Assembly (NCBI GenBank): GCA_933228895.1
Contig: OW121854.1
Span: 6,761,131 to 6,825,130, forward strand
Source of the DNA: Platycnemis pennipes
Lineage: Eukaryota; Arthropoda; Insecta; Odonata; Platycnemididae
Direction of reading: 5' to 3'
Length of the DNA stretch: 64,000 nt
Positions 22,986 to 34,914 of the stretch are shown here, one piece after another; the stretch's first letter is position 1, and each line of letters opens with the position of its first letter. The translations under genes were made by a program, and so were the position numbers. The notes under the pieces were generated by a model, which did not search any database, was not told where the DNA came from, and worked only from the letters and a program-made list of their open reading frames with translations.

Positions 22986-25587
22986 GAATAATACGGAAGA
23001 CGGTGCTCAGCCTCGTCTCGCTCCTTCCTTTACCCTTGCTTCTCATCTGCTGGATCCTGAGCCTCGGTCATGGATCTTCATAACACGTGCGCTAGCGTTA
23101 CCGTTATATTTTTATATAACTTATCTCAGAGAGAACGTGATGTCCATTCTTAATTTTTCGTACACCACTTCCAATCGCTAATTACAATCAGCGGAGCGAA
23201 TTTTATAGACTGTTATTGTTAACCCTGCGCTACTCAAGGGGTAAGCGTTAACGATAAAGATTGCGATAAAGGATAGATCCATGATTTTGATGACAGCCAT
23301 CAGGTTTTTAAGCAAGCTGTAGATTAATTAGAGTATAAATGTAACAAAAATAAAATAAACCCTCTTATAGCTTGTTTTTTATCTTATATTTTGAGACTGT
23401 AATGTTGTTTTCTCAGTAGATACCTCCCTTTTGCACCGTTTACACTACTAGCTTTTTACAATAGTAAGGATTACCATGGTTGGAAATTGGCCGTGTGAAT
23501 GTAAGTTGCCGCTAACCCTAGTAAACTTTTCTACCATTATTGAGTTACTATGGTTGGCGCTAGTTACTGGTATTTTAAGGGCGTGTGAACGCAAGTCATG
23601 GTAGAAAGAAGGTTGGTTTTGAAAATGGATGTGGAAATGGACGTAGAGTGTTTCTAAGACGAAGAGACCGGATCACACTATATGGATCGGAAATGATTCT
23701 TAGTTACAACGATATTTATTTAATCAAACTGTAATATATTTTAGTAGTCGTATTACGACGTTCCACTGATTCGGTCGTTCAATAATACAAGGTTTTAAGT
23801 AGTTTGCTTTACCCCTGAATCCTGAATACGTACGTTTACATATTTATTTTATGTGTTTACCTTGCCGTGCAGAAAATATGCATGAAGAAATTAAACAACT
23901 AAGAAGCTGCAAACATTCGCAGGAAATTCAACTTTATTTTTTACGCATTCGCTCCTTAGGACGGCGTTAAAAGTATTTTCAGCATTATTCCCTTAAATAG
24001 ATACATTCACAAACAGCAGCATATGGTAAACTTGGGATATCGGATTTGGAATACTGCATTTTGATAAAAGCAACAAATTCATTATGTATACTTTTATGTA
24101 TTCTATTTGAATGCATGAACATGCCTACGAAATGGGTTAACATGAGTGATAACTTATTGAGAGATGAACAATTAATCATTGCATAGCATGGCGTTCCATG
24201 GGTGAATGCATTTCTTGGTGCGTGATGTCCGTATGTAAGCTAAACGAATAAAAACACAGGTAAGGAAATGTTAATAATTTTAAATTGTAAAGGTATCAGT
24301 TGAAATATGCGAGGAAAAAGAGGTAAAGGTTGAATGTCTAAAACATCTGGAAATTAACGTCACGGAGAGCGTTCGCCGTTGTACAAACTTTACATATCAT
24401 TTAACGTATTACTTTGGAGCTATTCAAAGCTAATGAAAATTGCATTCAATTTTATATTTAAAATTGAAGTTTAGCAAAGTAACTTCACAGAATCTATTTA
24501 GTATCTCGGAGATACGACCCACTGTCAATCATGAGGAAGTAATTTAATAAGAATTTTTTGTTTGATTTATAAAAAGGGATCTAGGAAACTGCATTGATAA
24601 AGTTCGATAAAATAACTGCATCTGATTTGCACATAATTTAAAATATGCTTCCAATCTTTGCAAGTCAAAGTCCTTCTGCTACCCTACCCTCCATTGTTAT
24701 TTGGACTTAATTATAATCTCCCATAGATGTCACTAGAGTCTTTACGATGGTTCTGGTTATGCCGTGTGAACGCAGGTTAGTTGAACGCGCCATATGAACT
24801 ATCATTCTACCCTAGTAATGCAAGCAGGGCATTTCGGATACTAAGCATTCAGATCCCTGACATGTCCCAGCCGACCTTCTCGGAGATTTCCCTCGTCCCT
24901 ACTTGTGCTTTCTACGAACGGCGGTCTCCCACGACCCAGCCGCCAGCCCCCAACCGGAGCCCGCACATTTGTATTCCGCGGAGGTCGCCTACCCCTCGTG
25001 CCCCTGGCCATTTCGGCCAAGGCCAGGGCCCTGATATCGCTTCCACTTGACTCCTCTGCATTCGATTCTGCTCTCGTCCGGATCCGCGAGAACGGTGGGA
25101 CATCGCGTCGATATCCGACATCTGTTAGAATAGACGCGACGAGCATTGACTCACTGAGATTTTCACCTCTTGACTGCAGGAGTGGACTGAAGTCATATTG
25201 TCCACCGATTCTCAGGAAGTATCGCTATCAAGAAATTTGGAAAAAATGCTTTATTCCCTCAAAATTGTTTCGTCAATAGTATGTAAAAAAAAATTGCTCC
25301 CTTTTTAGAAAAGATGCCTTGTCATAAAAACATAGATATCTACATGTTTTCCTAAATATTTATCCCGAGTATGCCAGAGGAGAAAACATAGGGATGTTAT
25401 TATAATATTGGCAGAATAGCAGAATATATTTGGCTCAGAAATTCTATGTGAAGTGCATCATACATTAGAAACTTAGTTTTCGTTGAAGTTATTTCTATGC
25501 ATAGGTGGTGTGATCATAAAATAACGGAAATAACTTCTCGATGTTTTCTTCAATATCATTGGCGTAGTGCATCTTAGTTATTGCCAT
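22986..25587. other. Unassigned 2.6-kb stretch
   Basis: No recognisable gene. A motif close to GTGTGAACGCAAG recurs at about 23495, 23582 and 24765 near GGTTNNNGTTA-like words, hinting at an unrecognised element. The frames at 24781-25279 are GC-rich, open on both strands and have no known domain. Confidence 0.4.
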
Positions 25588-26240
25588 GTGGTCGCACGGT
25601 TGATACGGAATACCACCTGCAAGTTATGAGCTGTTTGAGTGAAGCAATCCGACGAAAACTCCCGGAATTGTGGCAAGTGAACTCGTAGAAATTACTACAC
25701 GACAATGCTCCAGCTTACATCTCACTGCTTGTTCATGTTATATTGTAAAAAAAAACAAACAGCAATCTTGCTTCAGCCACCGTATTCGCCGGGCATGGCT
25801 CCCTGAGACTTCTTTCTGTTCGCGAGGCCGAAAAAACCAAGAAAGGACGATGTTATGTCACCATTGATGAGATTAAAACAGAACCACTGAAGGGACTGAA
25901 CTCTATGCTTGTTTCTTTAATTTTGCAACCGGAATATTCCGTTAGTCCACGTACCCCTAGGATCCCAATAGGTATTGGCCTGTCATCGGGTTTCCCAGGG
26001 GCTGAACCAACAGAGCTTGATAAGCATCCATTCCCCGGGTGGAGAATAAACCACCTAGGGGAGACTCGAACCCGTGACCCTGGGGTTAGCAGATGAGGAC
26101 TCTCCGCCTCCTGGGCCGGCATACCGAAAAATTAGTTCTAGAAGTGATTCCAAAATTGGAAAAAAACGCTGGCACATTTGTATTATATCTGAGGAGGTTT
26201 ACTTTGAAGGCGAAGATATTGATGCTGATTATTAAATAAA
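25588..26240 (+). pseudogene. Mariner transposase remnant, interrupted by a SINE
   Basis: Three-frame reading of the plus strand gives TVDTEYHLQVMSCLSEAIRR-like sequence, LHDNAPAYISLLVH (the HDNAPAH block with the second catalytic D), a decayed LPQPPYSPDMAP-equivalent, a KKGRCYVTIDEIKTEPLKGL-like stretch, and after the SINE WHICIISEEVYFEGEDIDAD. These are the C-terminal half of DD34D mariner transposases, with the W--CI--EG-YFEGD tail. The first catalytic D region upstream is lost, and stops and frameshifts are frequent. Flanking terminal repeats were not found. Confidence 0.8.
25905..26130 (-). mobile_element. tRNA-headed SINE inserted in the mariner
   Basis: On the minus strand a tRNA-like head starts near 26125 (gccggcccaggaggcggaga) with a pol III B box ggttcgagtctcc at about 26070. 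It is followed by a roughly 140-bp body and an AT-rich end near 25905. It separates the LKGLNSM and WHICI blocks of the mariner, which gives its limits. I could not identify a clear target duplication. Confidence 0.6.
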
Positions 26241-28099
26241 TATTTAATAAAAAAAGAAAACCTTTGAGAAAACCAAAAATTCTCGTTATTTTTTTATCAC
26301 ACCACGTTTAAGGTTTGAATCCATTTTCAAGTCCTATTGTTACCCACCCTACTTCATCACACGTATCATTTATTTGTGTAATTCCCCTATTATTATTTGT
26401 TATTTCAATAGTTACGATGCTGAATTAATTTTTTTCATTTGCAAAAGCATAATTTTAAAAAAATAATTTTAATTTTGGGCTTGTCTCCACAGTCCATTTT
26501 GACATGAGGCGACATGAAGTGGTTTTGGTGCACAAAGTAAACCTTGCCTAATATAGGACGTTTTTCAGATTATTTTCATACAAATGGAATCAAGTAGGCG
26601 ATACTTTATGAAAAAGTGACATGCTGAAAGAAAAATACAATGTATTTTGCACATTTTTTTTAAGTACATAACCCAGCCGGTTATGTATTCTAATGAGAGT
26701 GTGAAAAATGCATCGTTTAAGTTTTTCTTTCAGTACCTATTATTTTAGCAGCTACCTATATTCAATTATAACCATAATTCAATTTATAACTTACTCCTTA
26801 CATACTGTCGTATATTTATAAGCCTCAAACTCTTTTGAAACCTTTTTATGGCTGACAATAGACCGGTAAATTTTGTTGGCTACTATTTAAACTAGTTACT
26901 TGAGTCCTTGAGCGGTTACTTCATCCTAATCTAGGAGACTATCACTCTGCTGGAGGACTTGAATTATTAATAGACTGGTTGTTATGTACTAATTAGGAGT
27001 TTGTAATCTCAGAGTGGAGTGTGAGATAGGTTTCACACCCGTAGGAGTGGTACCTACCTATGAGTTTCAGAAATGGAAACGAAAGAGCGGTGGAATTTCG
27101 CCGCTTGCGCCGTTGGTAGCGAAGCGAAAGCCGCATTTCATGCGATAATCAGCGCAGAGAGTAATTAATTTGGATTTGGACCGTCTGCTTCCAAAGAATC
27201 GTGCAATCACCATCGTTCCAGGAATGTTCGTTGTAAGGTTGGCGAAGTAACTAACCAGCCGGTGGGAGTCGGCTGACTAACAGAAAATGTATAAAAGCAA
27301 ACCGAAAGAAACTTTGAAAAGGAAAGTTTTTTTCCCCGAATGAATCCACGTAGCTGCTACCTCAAGAGGAGTTCGTGAGAAATCCACGAGTGGCGCATAC
27401 GTAATCTTATTTCGTCTCGGTCGAGTATGGAAGATAAACTTCCATTGGTATTCGGTGAACATTTGCGGCGGGAAGATTGCCGGAAGTGGGTCAGGACGAA
27501 AGATTCAGTCTTCTGCCAGTCTTCTGGCTCTAATGAGAACGAGGATACATTTCAGGGGCGAGGAGGATCCACGAGAGCGTAAAGAAGCGCGAGAAGTGCT
27601 AATTGGATTTAATTTCGCTCTGGAGCAAGTTGCGCTTTCATTTTTTTTTGCTCGCTTTTTCGACATTAGTCGGAGAATTCCCGTAGCGTGAGCATTACCC
27701 TCCGAAGGTAAATTAAGACGCAAAGATAAACAGCGTTCAGTCGCAGAACGGTAAACCTTTTAATCTTATTTCAATAGTGGGTCAAATTGTTCGATGTATA
27801 GCAGCGGAATGAATTAATTACAAATTAGAAATTGTTTTCTCTTCGCTGGATATAGCCCGGATCGGGAAAAAAACTGAGAAACTTGCCGGTGCACTATGGA
27901 GATGAGTTTACTCCACAGGGTTCATTAACCAGTAAGATAGAGTTATGATTTTTCTAGGTGCTTCAACTGCCAAGGCTATATTATGCCGTCAAAGATAGAT
28001 GTTTCCAAGGCTAATACCAGGGGGGATTATGCCAGTGCAGTAGATAGAGCACTGTCCCCTTATCTTGAGGGTCTAACTTCTACCTCTGGCAGTGGCAGA
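26241..28099. other. Unassigned stretch containing one long hairpin
   Basis: Apart from the foldback at 26624-26733, no gene or element is recognised. About 27430-27720 is GC-richer. Confidence 0.4.
26624..26733. repeat. 110-bp foldback hairpin
   Basis: The arms CTGAAAGAAAAA (26624) and TTTTTCTTTCAG (ending 26733) pair. The centre has TACATAACC, a 5-nt loop and GGTTATGTA. The intermediate arms pair with several mismatches. It could be a small MITE or a structured RNA. Confidence 0.7.
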
Positions 28100-28781
28100 A
28101 TGGGGGGCTTACTCGGAGCCGAGATCGCTATTTCGTACAGGAAAACTTTAGATGGAAACAAAGAAATAATTCTTGTGAAATGATAATCTTCCAACCAAAG
28201 CAATTAACTCATGAATCAAAAATTATAAAAAGCAGAAGGTTACACTCTCCGCACAATCCCGTATTGAGGATATCTACGTCATCCACCTCGCGTCCTTGAC
28301 TGTCTTGAGGGAAAGGGTGGGGAGTGGAGGGGGGGAGGCGAAAGGTCTGCTCGCACAGATCATGTCGCATCCTGCGAAAAAATCCAAAACAACTGAGCAA
28401 CGAAATGTGTATTTTCGTACATATTTTGGTGTGACTGAAAGTGTGCTGGAATTTATTTACTGATTCACACATTACGATGCAGTTGAATATGCAACGCCAT
28501 TTGAAATAACCCGGATGGAGTCTAACAACCGCTTCCATTGGTAGAGTCAGCTGTGTGTCCCCCATTGTGGTTGGGCGAAGGAGATGCAGGCGTCTCAGCT
28601 GTGATTGGGCGAGGTGGATGACGTAAGAGTCCTTTGCACACCCACTTTTCTGAAATGGTGAAAAAAGTTAGTCTTTCGCCGATTGTAACTTGAGAAAAAA
28701 TTGACGAATCGAAGAACCGGAAAATACGGGTCGTTATATTTTAGAAACTCTACCAGATTCGGCAATAAACAATATCCCCAT
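28100..28781 (-). mobile_element. Short TIR element, family M1, copy 1
   Basis: This is the reverse-oriented copy of the family also present at 29466-29997 and 36139-36671. It shares aattttttctcaagttacaa, tcggcgaaagac and ggtctgctcgca on the respective strands. The ends are ATGGGG and CCCCAT. It is longer than the other two by about 150 bp, with unique sequence around 28390-28560. No coding capacity. Confidence 0.7.
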
Positions 28782-29390
28782 TTTCTGTGATGTATGTACC
28801 GGGTATTGCTCGAGTTGTGTGCTTACATCACATTGAATTCATAATTCTGCACGTCGGATGAGACGCTAACTCCTGGACCACCTGGATCCTATCGGTAAGA
28901 AAAGGCGACACTGAAGAAGGGTTTCTCTCCATCCTGCTAGAGCCGCGAGCTTCGGACCGGAAAGGGTTTCCTCTATCCGTGTCTTCCTCTTTCTCTCCCA
29001 CCCCTCAATCCTGAATACCCTGAAAAACGGCATCGGGTGTGCAGAACGGGATGAAATTCCGCTCCAGTCGGTCGCGAGGGGAGGCGTCCCCATGACAACG
29101 GCATTAACAACCCACCCTCTCCAAGCGACCCCACCTCAACTCGCCCACTCTCTCAAGCACATGTAACGCGTCTCACGACGAGGAAAGGTCTGCCTCCTCA
29201 TCCTTGGGACTTAACATTTTTCGGGCTGTCCTTTACGATGCCATCTCTTCCTGGCTTTGCGACGTACTCGAGCGGGCACTGGTCACGTGACATGTTTCTG
29301 CGAAATTCAGATTCATCTGCTTGAAGTTACTTTATCCCCACTCTGCCTCATACTGTTCCTTATCCTCGCCCAGTTCTTGTGATATTGCTA
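28782..29390. other. Unassigned stretch
   Basis: No recognisable feature. It is moderately GC-rich between 28860 and 29300. Confidence 0.45.
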
Positions 29391-30404
29391 GAGATGTGCG
29401 AATACTCCCAATAATCGAATACCTCGAATAATGGAAATTATTCGATAAACGAGACTTCAGATAATAGGGTCAATTACCATATTTTTTTACTACTGGATCT
29501 GACAGAGTTTTTAACATAAAAAAACCCGTAATTTTTTTTTTTCTGATCCGTTAATTATTTCTCGAGCTATAAGCGGCGAAAAACTGATGTTTTTAACCCT
29601 TTAGGAAAAGTGGACGTGGTGCAACCTCTGACGTATATCGACTTCGTCCAATCACAACTGAGCCCGCGAAGCTACTTCGCCTTATCGCAAAGGCGGGGAC
29701 ACAGCTGGCTCTCTCAATGGGAGCGATTGTGACAGCATCTGTGTGAGCAGACCTTCCCAGAACCCCCCTCCACTCCCTTTCCTTCCTCGAAAAGCAGTCA
29801 AGGACGGGAGGAAAATGACGTTAATTTTATCACAGCAGCATTTTCGGTGGGCGTCACCTTTTGCTTATTTTAATTTTTGATATATGTGTGAATGGTTGTG
29901 GTTAGAAGATTAATTTTTTACTAAAATTCGTTTTGCATTTCCATCTAACAATTTCGTGTACAAAATTGCGATTTCGGTTCCGAGTAAACTCCCCCATTAT
30001 GTTCAAGAATTCGATATTAGGGATCTCGAATAATAATGCTAATAACACAATGTTTGGCATGTTGATGACCTACATCATTATAATTCAAATTGGGACAGAG
30101 CAGCATTAATGAATATAGAATTCTGTTCTGTAAAATTTTGATCTGTATAAATCCTACCCAAGTAAGGCTAAAAGTAGTTAAGGAATACATTCGAGTAATA
30201 TTTTGTAATATTAGCACTTTATACTCGCTTATTAAGGCAACTAAAACCTCTTTACTTCAACAGTCTAAAACATAATTGACAGAATAACATTTCTCATATC
30301 AATTGCAATTCAATCCAAGGTGTTCATAATTCGAGATATTCGAGTCATGATTTCATGTTATAGAACTCGACATTCGAGTGAGAGAAGTATTCTATTCGAC
30401 CCAC
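29391..30404. mobile_element. hAT-like element carrying a nested family M1 copy
   Basis: The left end TAGAGATGTGCGAATACT and right end (complement GGAGGTGGGTCGAATAGAATAC) resemble hAT termini. The interior is rich in TTCGA/TCGAA words close to both ends, as in other hAT MITEs. A family M1 copy (29466-29997) lies inside it. The flanking 8 bp (gatattgc and ggcgttac) match at only 4 positions, so the limits are uncertain. Confidence 0.45.
29466..29997 (+). mobile_element. Short TIR element, family M1, copy 2
   Basis: It runs from a degraded AGGGTCAATTAC to GTAAACTCCCCCAT and is collinear with copy 3 over its whole length, for example ttatttctcgagctataagc, ccaatcacaactgagcccgc and ttcggttccgagtaaac. 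No coding capacity. A clear target duplication was not found. Confidence 0.75.
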
Positions 30405-32091
30405 CTCCAGGCGTTACTCCTTTGAAGTTCCTTTCAGGGCAATTATTCATTCCTCCCACTTCAACTTTGTCACTACATTTAGAGATATGTCATACTACTA
30501 TACTATACGATACTACCCAGTCATACTATAACCTCTATTCTGGCTCGAGGTAAATAGACTTAATTCCAATGCTGGGGAAGTAAAATGGCCCTAAATATTG
30601 CAGCATCATTTGTATGATACATACTTAGATGCTTAATTTTCCTTATTTTTTTTTTGCTTTGCTTGAGTCCTAATTTAATATAATGATCATTTTAATGGCG
30701 ATAATGCCTAATTTCCAGCAGCTGCAACAAAGCTGCAAAAGCAGTTTGATGCTGGAAATTAGGCATTTAATTCGGTCACATTTCTGCTCTTTCATTTCCG
30801 TCATGAAAATTAACGTATGTATTGGATACATGAAACAAAGCGTTGTACATTCGGAGAAGGACAACAGCGGCACAGATATGCTATGATACAGGCCGTAAAA
30901 ACACTATGGCCTTATGTTTAAGGCTTCAATTTTGGAAAAATACGTAGGGGAAGGATGATTCACTAATCACTTGAAAATGGTTAAACGAGTTTCATAAAAC
31001 ATACTTAACTAACCATTTGGCAAGGAGAAAGATTGCTCAAATGGTAGAAATAACCGATAAGTAAATCACTTCTAAAAATAATTTCTCAGTTAAATATTTA
31101 GCATGAATTCATAACCATTTACCCACTAGACGTGAAACGAGATCCTTTGTCAATATACCGGCCACTACTCTAATTTTTGCAAGTCTGCGTCAGTGGCTTA
31201 AGTCAATAAATTGTGTTTTGGATCAAAACAAAAATAGACCAATTCTGTTGAATAAAATTTACTTAAATTATTTTACGTATCAACATATTTTGAACGTAAG
31301 TATGTTATTATAAAACGGAAAGTGAAGAGCAATTTTGTTGGGTATTCATGATCTTTTTTTTCAGTTTTTCTTTTCAAGTTTTCTTGGCCGCAATTGAGTG
31401 TATATTCACTCGACTCAGCACAGATGCAGCGTCGAAATGTGAATTTTTCCTCCCTCGGGGCATTTGACGGGCGAAAGCAAACCTTCCCTCCCCTTCTCCG
31501 CCTTATCCCTCCCCACTCCATTTCCCCTCCCCTTAAATCCCCCCACCTCGTTCTCGGGCGATGGGGGCGCCGCATTCGGCCGCCGCCTCACCTACGTCCT
31601 TTATTTATGCAGCATCCGTCTCGGGAGCGAGAGGCATTTCCCGAGCGGCACCAAGGACATTCCCTGCCATGCACCCCCGCTCTCTAACCCCCTCCAACCC
31701 GAATCCCCTGGGACCCCTGCAGACACCATCATTTGGTTCTACTGCTCCCTCCCCTTTTTATCCCCTCCGTTTTGACTGCCGTTGCTCAGAATAAATAACC
31801 TCTCCTGGCGTCCTCCTCACCTTCCCCGCATGTCCCTCGCCTCACCCCAGCCTACCCCTCCGCCCCCTTTACACGAGGAGGGGTTGGGCAATGTGCTTGA
31901 CGTGGGATCATCCAGGGCTCTCACCGTCCGCTCTGCGTCAAGGACGGAAAGGACTCTTTTCAGACAATTGGAGCGGGAATTGAAATCACTGTCCACTTGT
32001 CGATCGCGTTATCATCTGACCAGAGGTTTGGTTAGTCCACTGGGAGTCAATAGCATTCTCTTGGGAAAGAGAACACCGCCCCTCGTGTTTA
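30405..32091. other. Unassigned stretch containing a miRNA-like hairpin
   Basis: No gene recognised. It contains a strong hairpin at 30703-30767. The region 31440-31900 is C-rich, producing long proline-rich frames on the plus strand with no recognisable domain. Confidence 0.4.
30703..30767. other. Strong short hairpin, miRNA-precursor-like
   Basis: The arms AATGCCTAATTTCCAGCA (30703-30720) and TGCTGGAAATTAGGCATT (30750-30767) are perfectly complementary over 18 bp. The 29-nt loop can form a further CTGC/GCAG stem. The size fits a pre-miRNA. I do not recognise either arm as a known miRNA. Confidence 0.5.
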
Positions 32092-32445
32092 TATCTACAT
32101 CCACGTGATACCTTGCAAGCGACCGCGAGGGTGTGTGGCAGGGGGTGAAGATCACCAAGCATGAACCATTGACATTCAAACAAGCTACTTACTATAGGGT
32201 CTCATGCAGCTAGATTGTTAGTATCTACATAGTATTAAGGGATTAATACATGCATCATGCACTAAAGACTACTCTAAAACACTTCACCTACCTATCCCTT
32301 TGCTATGCTGCCTATTCTGTTCTCTTATAGTACTTGGGAAAATGACATTTTGAATCTATCAGTACGACAAATTATGTTTCTATTCTTACTTGTCTGGTAG
32401 AATCTAGCATAACACGCTGGTGTTTTTAATATATGCCTAACGTAT
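32092..32445 (-). pseudogene. CR1/L2-type LINE 3' fragment
   Basis: The minus-strand 3' stem-loop is diagnostic (plus strand: gcgagggtgtgtggcagggg after atctacatccacg). It is followed by the diverged 3' UTR and a short RT C-terminal remnant (plus strand gacattttgaatctatcagt, the KMSFF region). It is closest to the copy at 34078-34680. Confidence 0.75.
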
Positions 32446-33202
32446 GATATGACAGAGGTGTACCAAGCTCTTAGGAGTGTCTAATTACTTACGCCATGTT
32501 TTGCTTCAGTCGTTCGCGCAAAAAACTAATTTCTTAGCGTGTCTCAGATATTTGAAACAGCAGACAGTACATGTTTCAGAAAAATTGCTTCTATTTCTTT
32601 TGAGGGAAAAAAGTAATTCTGGAGCTTCTATATCAATTTTACCGTCTTTCATCATAAAAATAGTATGCTCTATTCACAGATGAGTGCAAGTTGTCGGTAG
32701 CAGTTTACAAGTCCCAGAACGGTTGCAGTTTTAAATGCTGTTGGAGGATGGATGCAAGTAGAAAGAGTGAAATATTTGTTCTCTTTCCTTCTACTCCTCT
32801 CTTTCTTGCTTTTGACAAACTTTCTCTCGTAAGCGTCGAACACCTTGCATTTGTTGCATGTTGCAACCGTTCATCAGAATTTTGTACCTTTAATCTTTTC
32901 CCCACAAAATTGCCTCACTAGATCAAGGATCTCCCAATCATAGAAGGAATTTTATTTGAAGGAACTATAAACAATAACCTTGTGCACACCCGGTGAATTT
33001 CGTGGTCTTCTTTCTCGGGTACTTGCCCATTTCGACACGCGACTCATCGACCGGGAGATTCTTGCCTACTTCATCCCTCTCGTCATATCGGACGCCATTC
33101 TCAAGTTCCCGGCTACATTATGCATTCTGTTTCATTCCTCAAAAAGTGCCCTTTTGCACACCGTAATGGCTCAATTCATTTCCGGTCCGTGCGCAGATTT
33201 GT
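32446..33202. other. Unassigned stretch
   Basis: No recognisable feature. Confidence 0.5.
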
Positions 33203-33542
33203 TGGTTGGTTATTCAGGGGAGGCGACCGACAGCAGATGTCATTTGCGCCATTTGGGATAGGTGGATAATCGGGTAATGGTAGGAAAATTTCAGGGAACG
33301 GAGGAGAGGTGGAGAGAAACCCCCGGCGTCGGCATTAGCCAACTCTAAACGACAGGCGCCAAGCGGACCACGGCTTAACGTCCCATCCGACGGACGGAGT
33401 ACTGAACTTGAAATGCCCTCCACTAGGCACTCAAGTGGGGACCGGTTTTCCACTGAAAAATTCGCCACCACTGGGAATCGAATCCGGACCTTCGGGACGG
33501 GAGTGCAGTACTCTATCCACCATACCAACCCGATCCCCGCGG
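33203..33542 (-). mobile_element. tRNA-headed SINE (family S1)
   Basis: The minus strand starts near 33542 with a tRNA-like head: an A-box-like tggtatggtggatagagtac and a perfect B box ggattcgattcc. The body contains ggatgggacgttaagccgtg, then gctaatgccgacgccggg, and ends near 33203. The same order is found on the plus strand at 33902-34077 joined to 34681-34856. Confidence 0.75.
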
Positions 33543-33579
33543 GTTCGTTTCCGACGTCCCTTGAAGTAAATTTGATTCT

Positions 33580-33740
33580 GATTTGTTTACGGATGACGTT
33601 AGACATATATTGAGAAATCCCGTGCATCATATGTTTGATTATAAAAACGAGTTTAAGGAGAGAGATAATTGTAACGATAGATTTGAAATGTCGTTTTTCT
33701 CACGTATCATGAGAGAATACATTAGGCAGCAAAGCAAAGT
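33580..33740 (+). pseudogene. CR1/L2-type LINE RT C-terminal fragment
   Basis: It translates to DDVRHILRNPVHHMFDYKNE, then FKERDNCNDRFEMSFFSRIM and RE. This aligns with DDVKNILRTPTYYGR, REIDCRTDRFKMSFFPRTIR of the intact LINE at 45.5 kb. Only about 50 codons remain. Confidence 0.7.
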
Positions 33741-33901
33741 TAAAAAAAAAATCATTGTATTAGTCAGTGGTGCATGAAGCATGATTTAATTTTTTAATCA
33801 ATTATATGCATTCTGGGGAAATACAGATAAATATATACATTGAAAATCATTGTGAACAGTAACCGCTTCATTGCCATGTAGACACAAGGCATATAGTTGC
33901 A

Positions 33902-34856
33902 GTTGGTGATCGGGTTCGTGTGGTGGTTAGAGAACTGGCCTCCCATCCCGAGGGCTTAGGTTCGATTCCAGGCAGTGGCGGATTTTTTAGTGGCAAACCG
34001 GTCCCTACTTGAGTTCCTAGTGGGAGGGAGGGAATTTCAGGTTCAGTAGCTACTCCGTCCGTTGGATCTACATCTACACGATACCCTGCAAGCCACCACG
34101 AGGGTGTGTGGCAGGGGGTGAAGATCACCAAGCATGCACCACTACCGACATGCAAACAGGCAACTATAGGGTCATGCAACTACATTGTTAGTATCTATAG
34201 TATTTAAGGGATTAATGCATGCATCATGCACTACAGACTACTCTAAAATATTTCCCCTTTGCTATGCTGCCTATTCTGTTCTCTTATAGTAGGGGGGAAA
34301 ATGCCATTTTGAATATATCAGTACGACAATCTATCTCTCTGCACTTATTTATCTGGTCAAAAATAGCATAATACGCTGGTGCTTTTGGTATGTGCCTAAC
34401 ATCTTCAGTAAAGCTATCCGATTGAAATTTCTCTAATAGATTTAATCTGTGTTTTAATCTACGCTCTGGTAATGAATCCCACCCTAATTCTTGTATTTAT
34501 TCTGATACACTACTCAACCTATCGTAACACCGTTTAACGAACCTAGCTGCTCTACGCTGCACACTGTCTAGTTCTCTGATCAAACCCAATTCATTCCGAT
34601 CCCATACAATATCTGCATGCTCAAGGTGGGGCCTAACTAGTGAAAAGTTACATTGCTCTTTTGTCTTCTCATCATAACACGGATGGGACGTTAAGCCGCG
34701 GTCCCCTTTGCACCCGTTGTAGAGTGTAGACTAATGCCGACGCCGGGTTTCCCTCCACCTTTATCCATTACTTGTAATGTTCCTAACATTACCCAATCAC
34801 CCACCAGTCCTAAATGGTGCAAATGAGCTGTTAGTCGCCTTTATCCGAATAATTAA
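33902..34856 (+). mobile_element. tRNA-headed SINE (family S1) split by a LINE
   Basis: The 5' half (33902-34077) has a tRNA-like head (gtgtggtggttagagaactg, B box aggttcgattcc). It ends at ccgttggat. The 3' half (34681-34856) resumes with ggatgggacgttaagccgcg and continues through aatgccgacgccgggtttcc. The uninterrupted copy at 33203-33542 shows these two parts adjacent, so the intervening LINE is a later insertion. Confidence 0.8.
34078..34680 (-). pseudogene. CR1/L2-type LINE, 5'-truncated, nested in the SINE
   Basis: The LINE 3' end (plus strand: ctacatctacacgataccct) abuts GGAT at 34074-34077, and the truncated 5' end abuts GGAT at 34681-34684, giving a 4-bp target duplication. Inside are the 3' UTR and an RT C-terminal remnant of the HLEHADIVWDRNELGLIREL-like region, translated from the minus strand. 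The sequence is a subfamily distinct from the 45-kb copy. Confidence 0.8.
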
Positions 34857-34914
34857 CTAGATAACTGCACTACACTCTTTATATTTAACCTTTTCAATGT
34901 AGTATTATCATTTT

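Noticed and set aside
24781..25279. GC-rich overlapping frames on both strands
   Set aside because: Open on several frames at once, as expected from base composition. No recognisable domain.
31394..32108. Proline-rich plus-strand frames
   Set aside because: They follow a C-rich, low-stop stretch and show no domain. No coding support.
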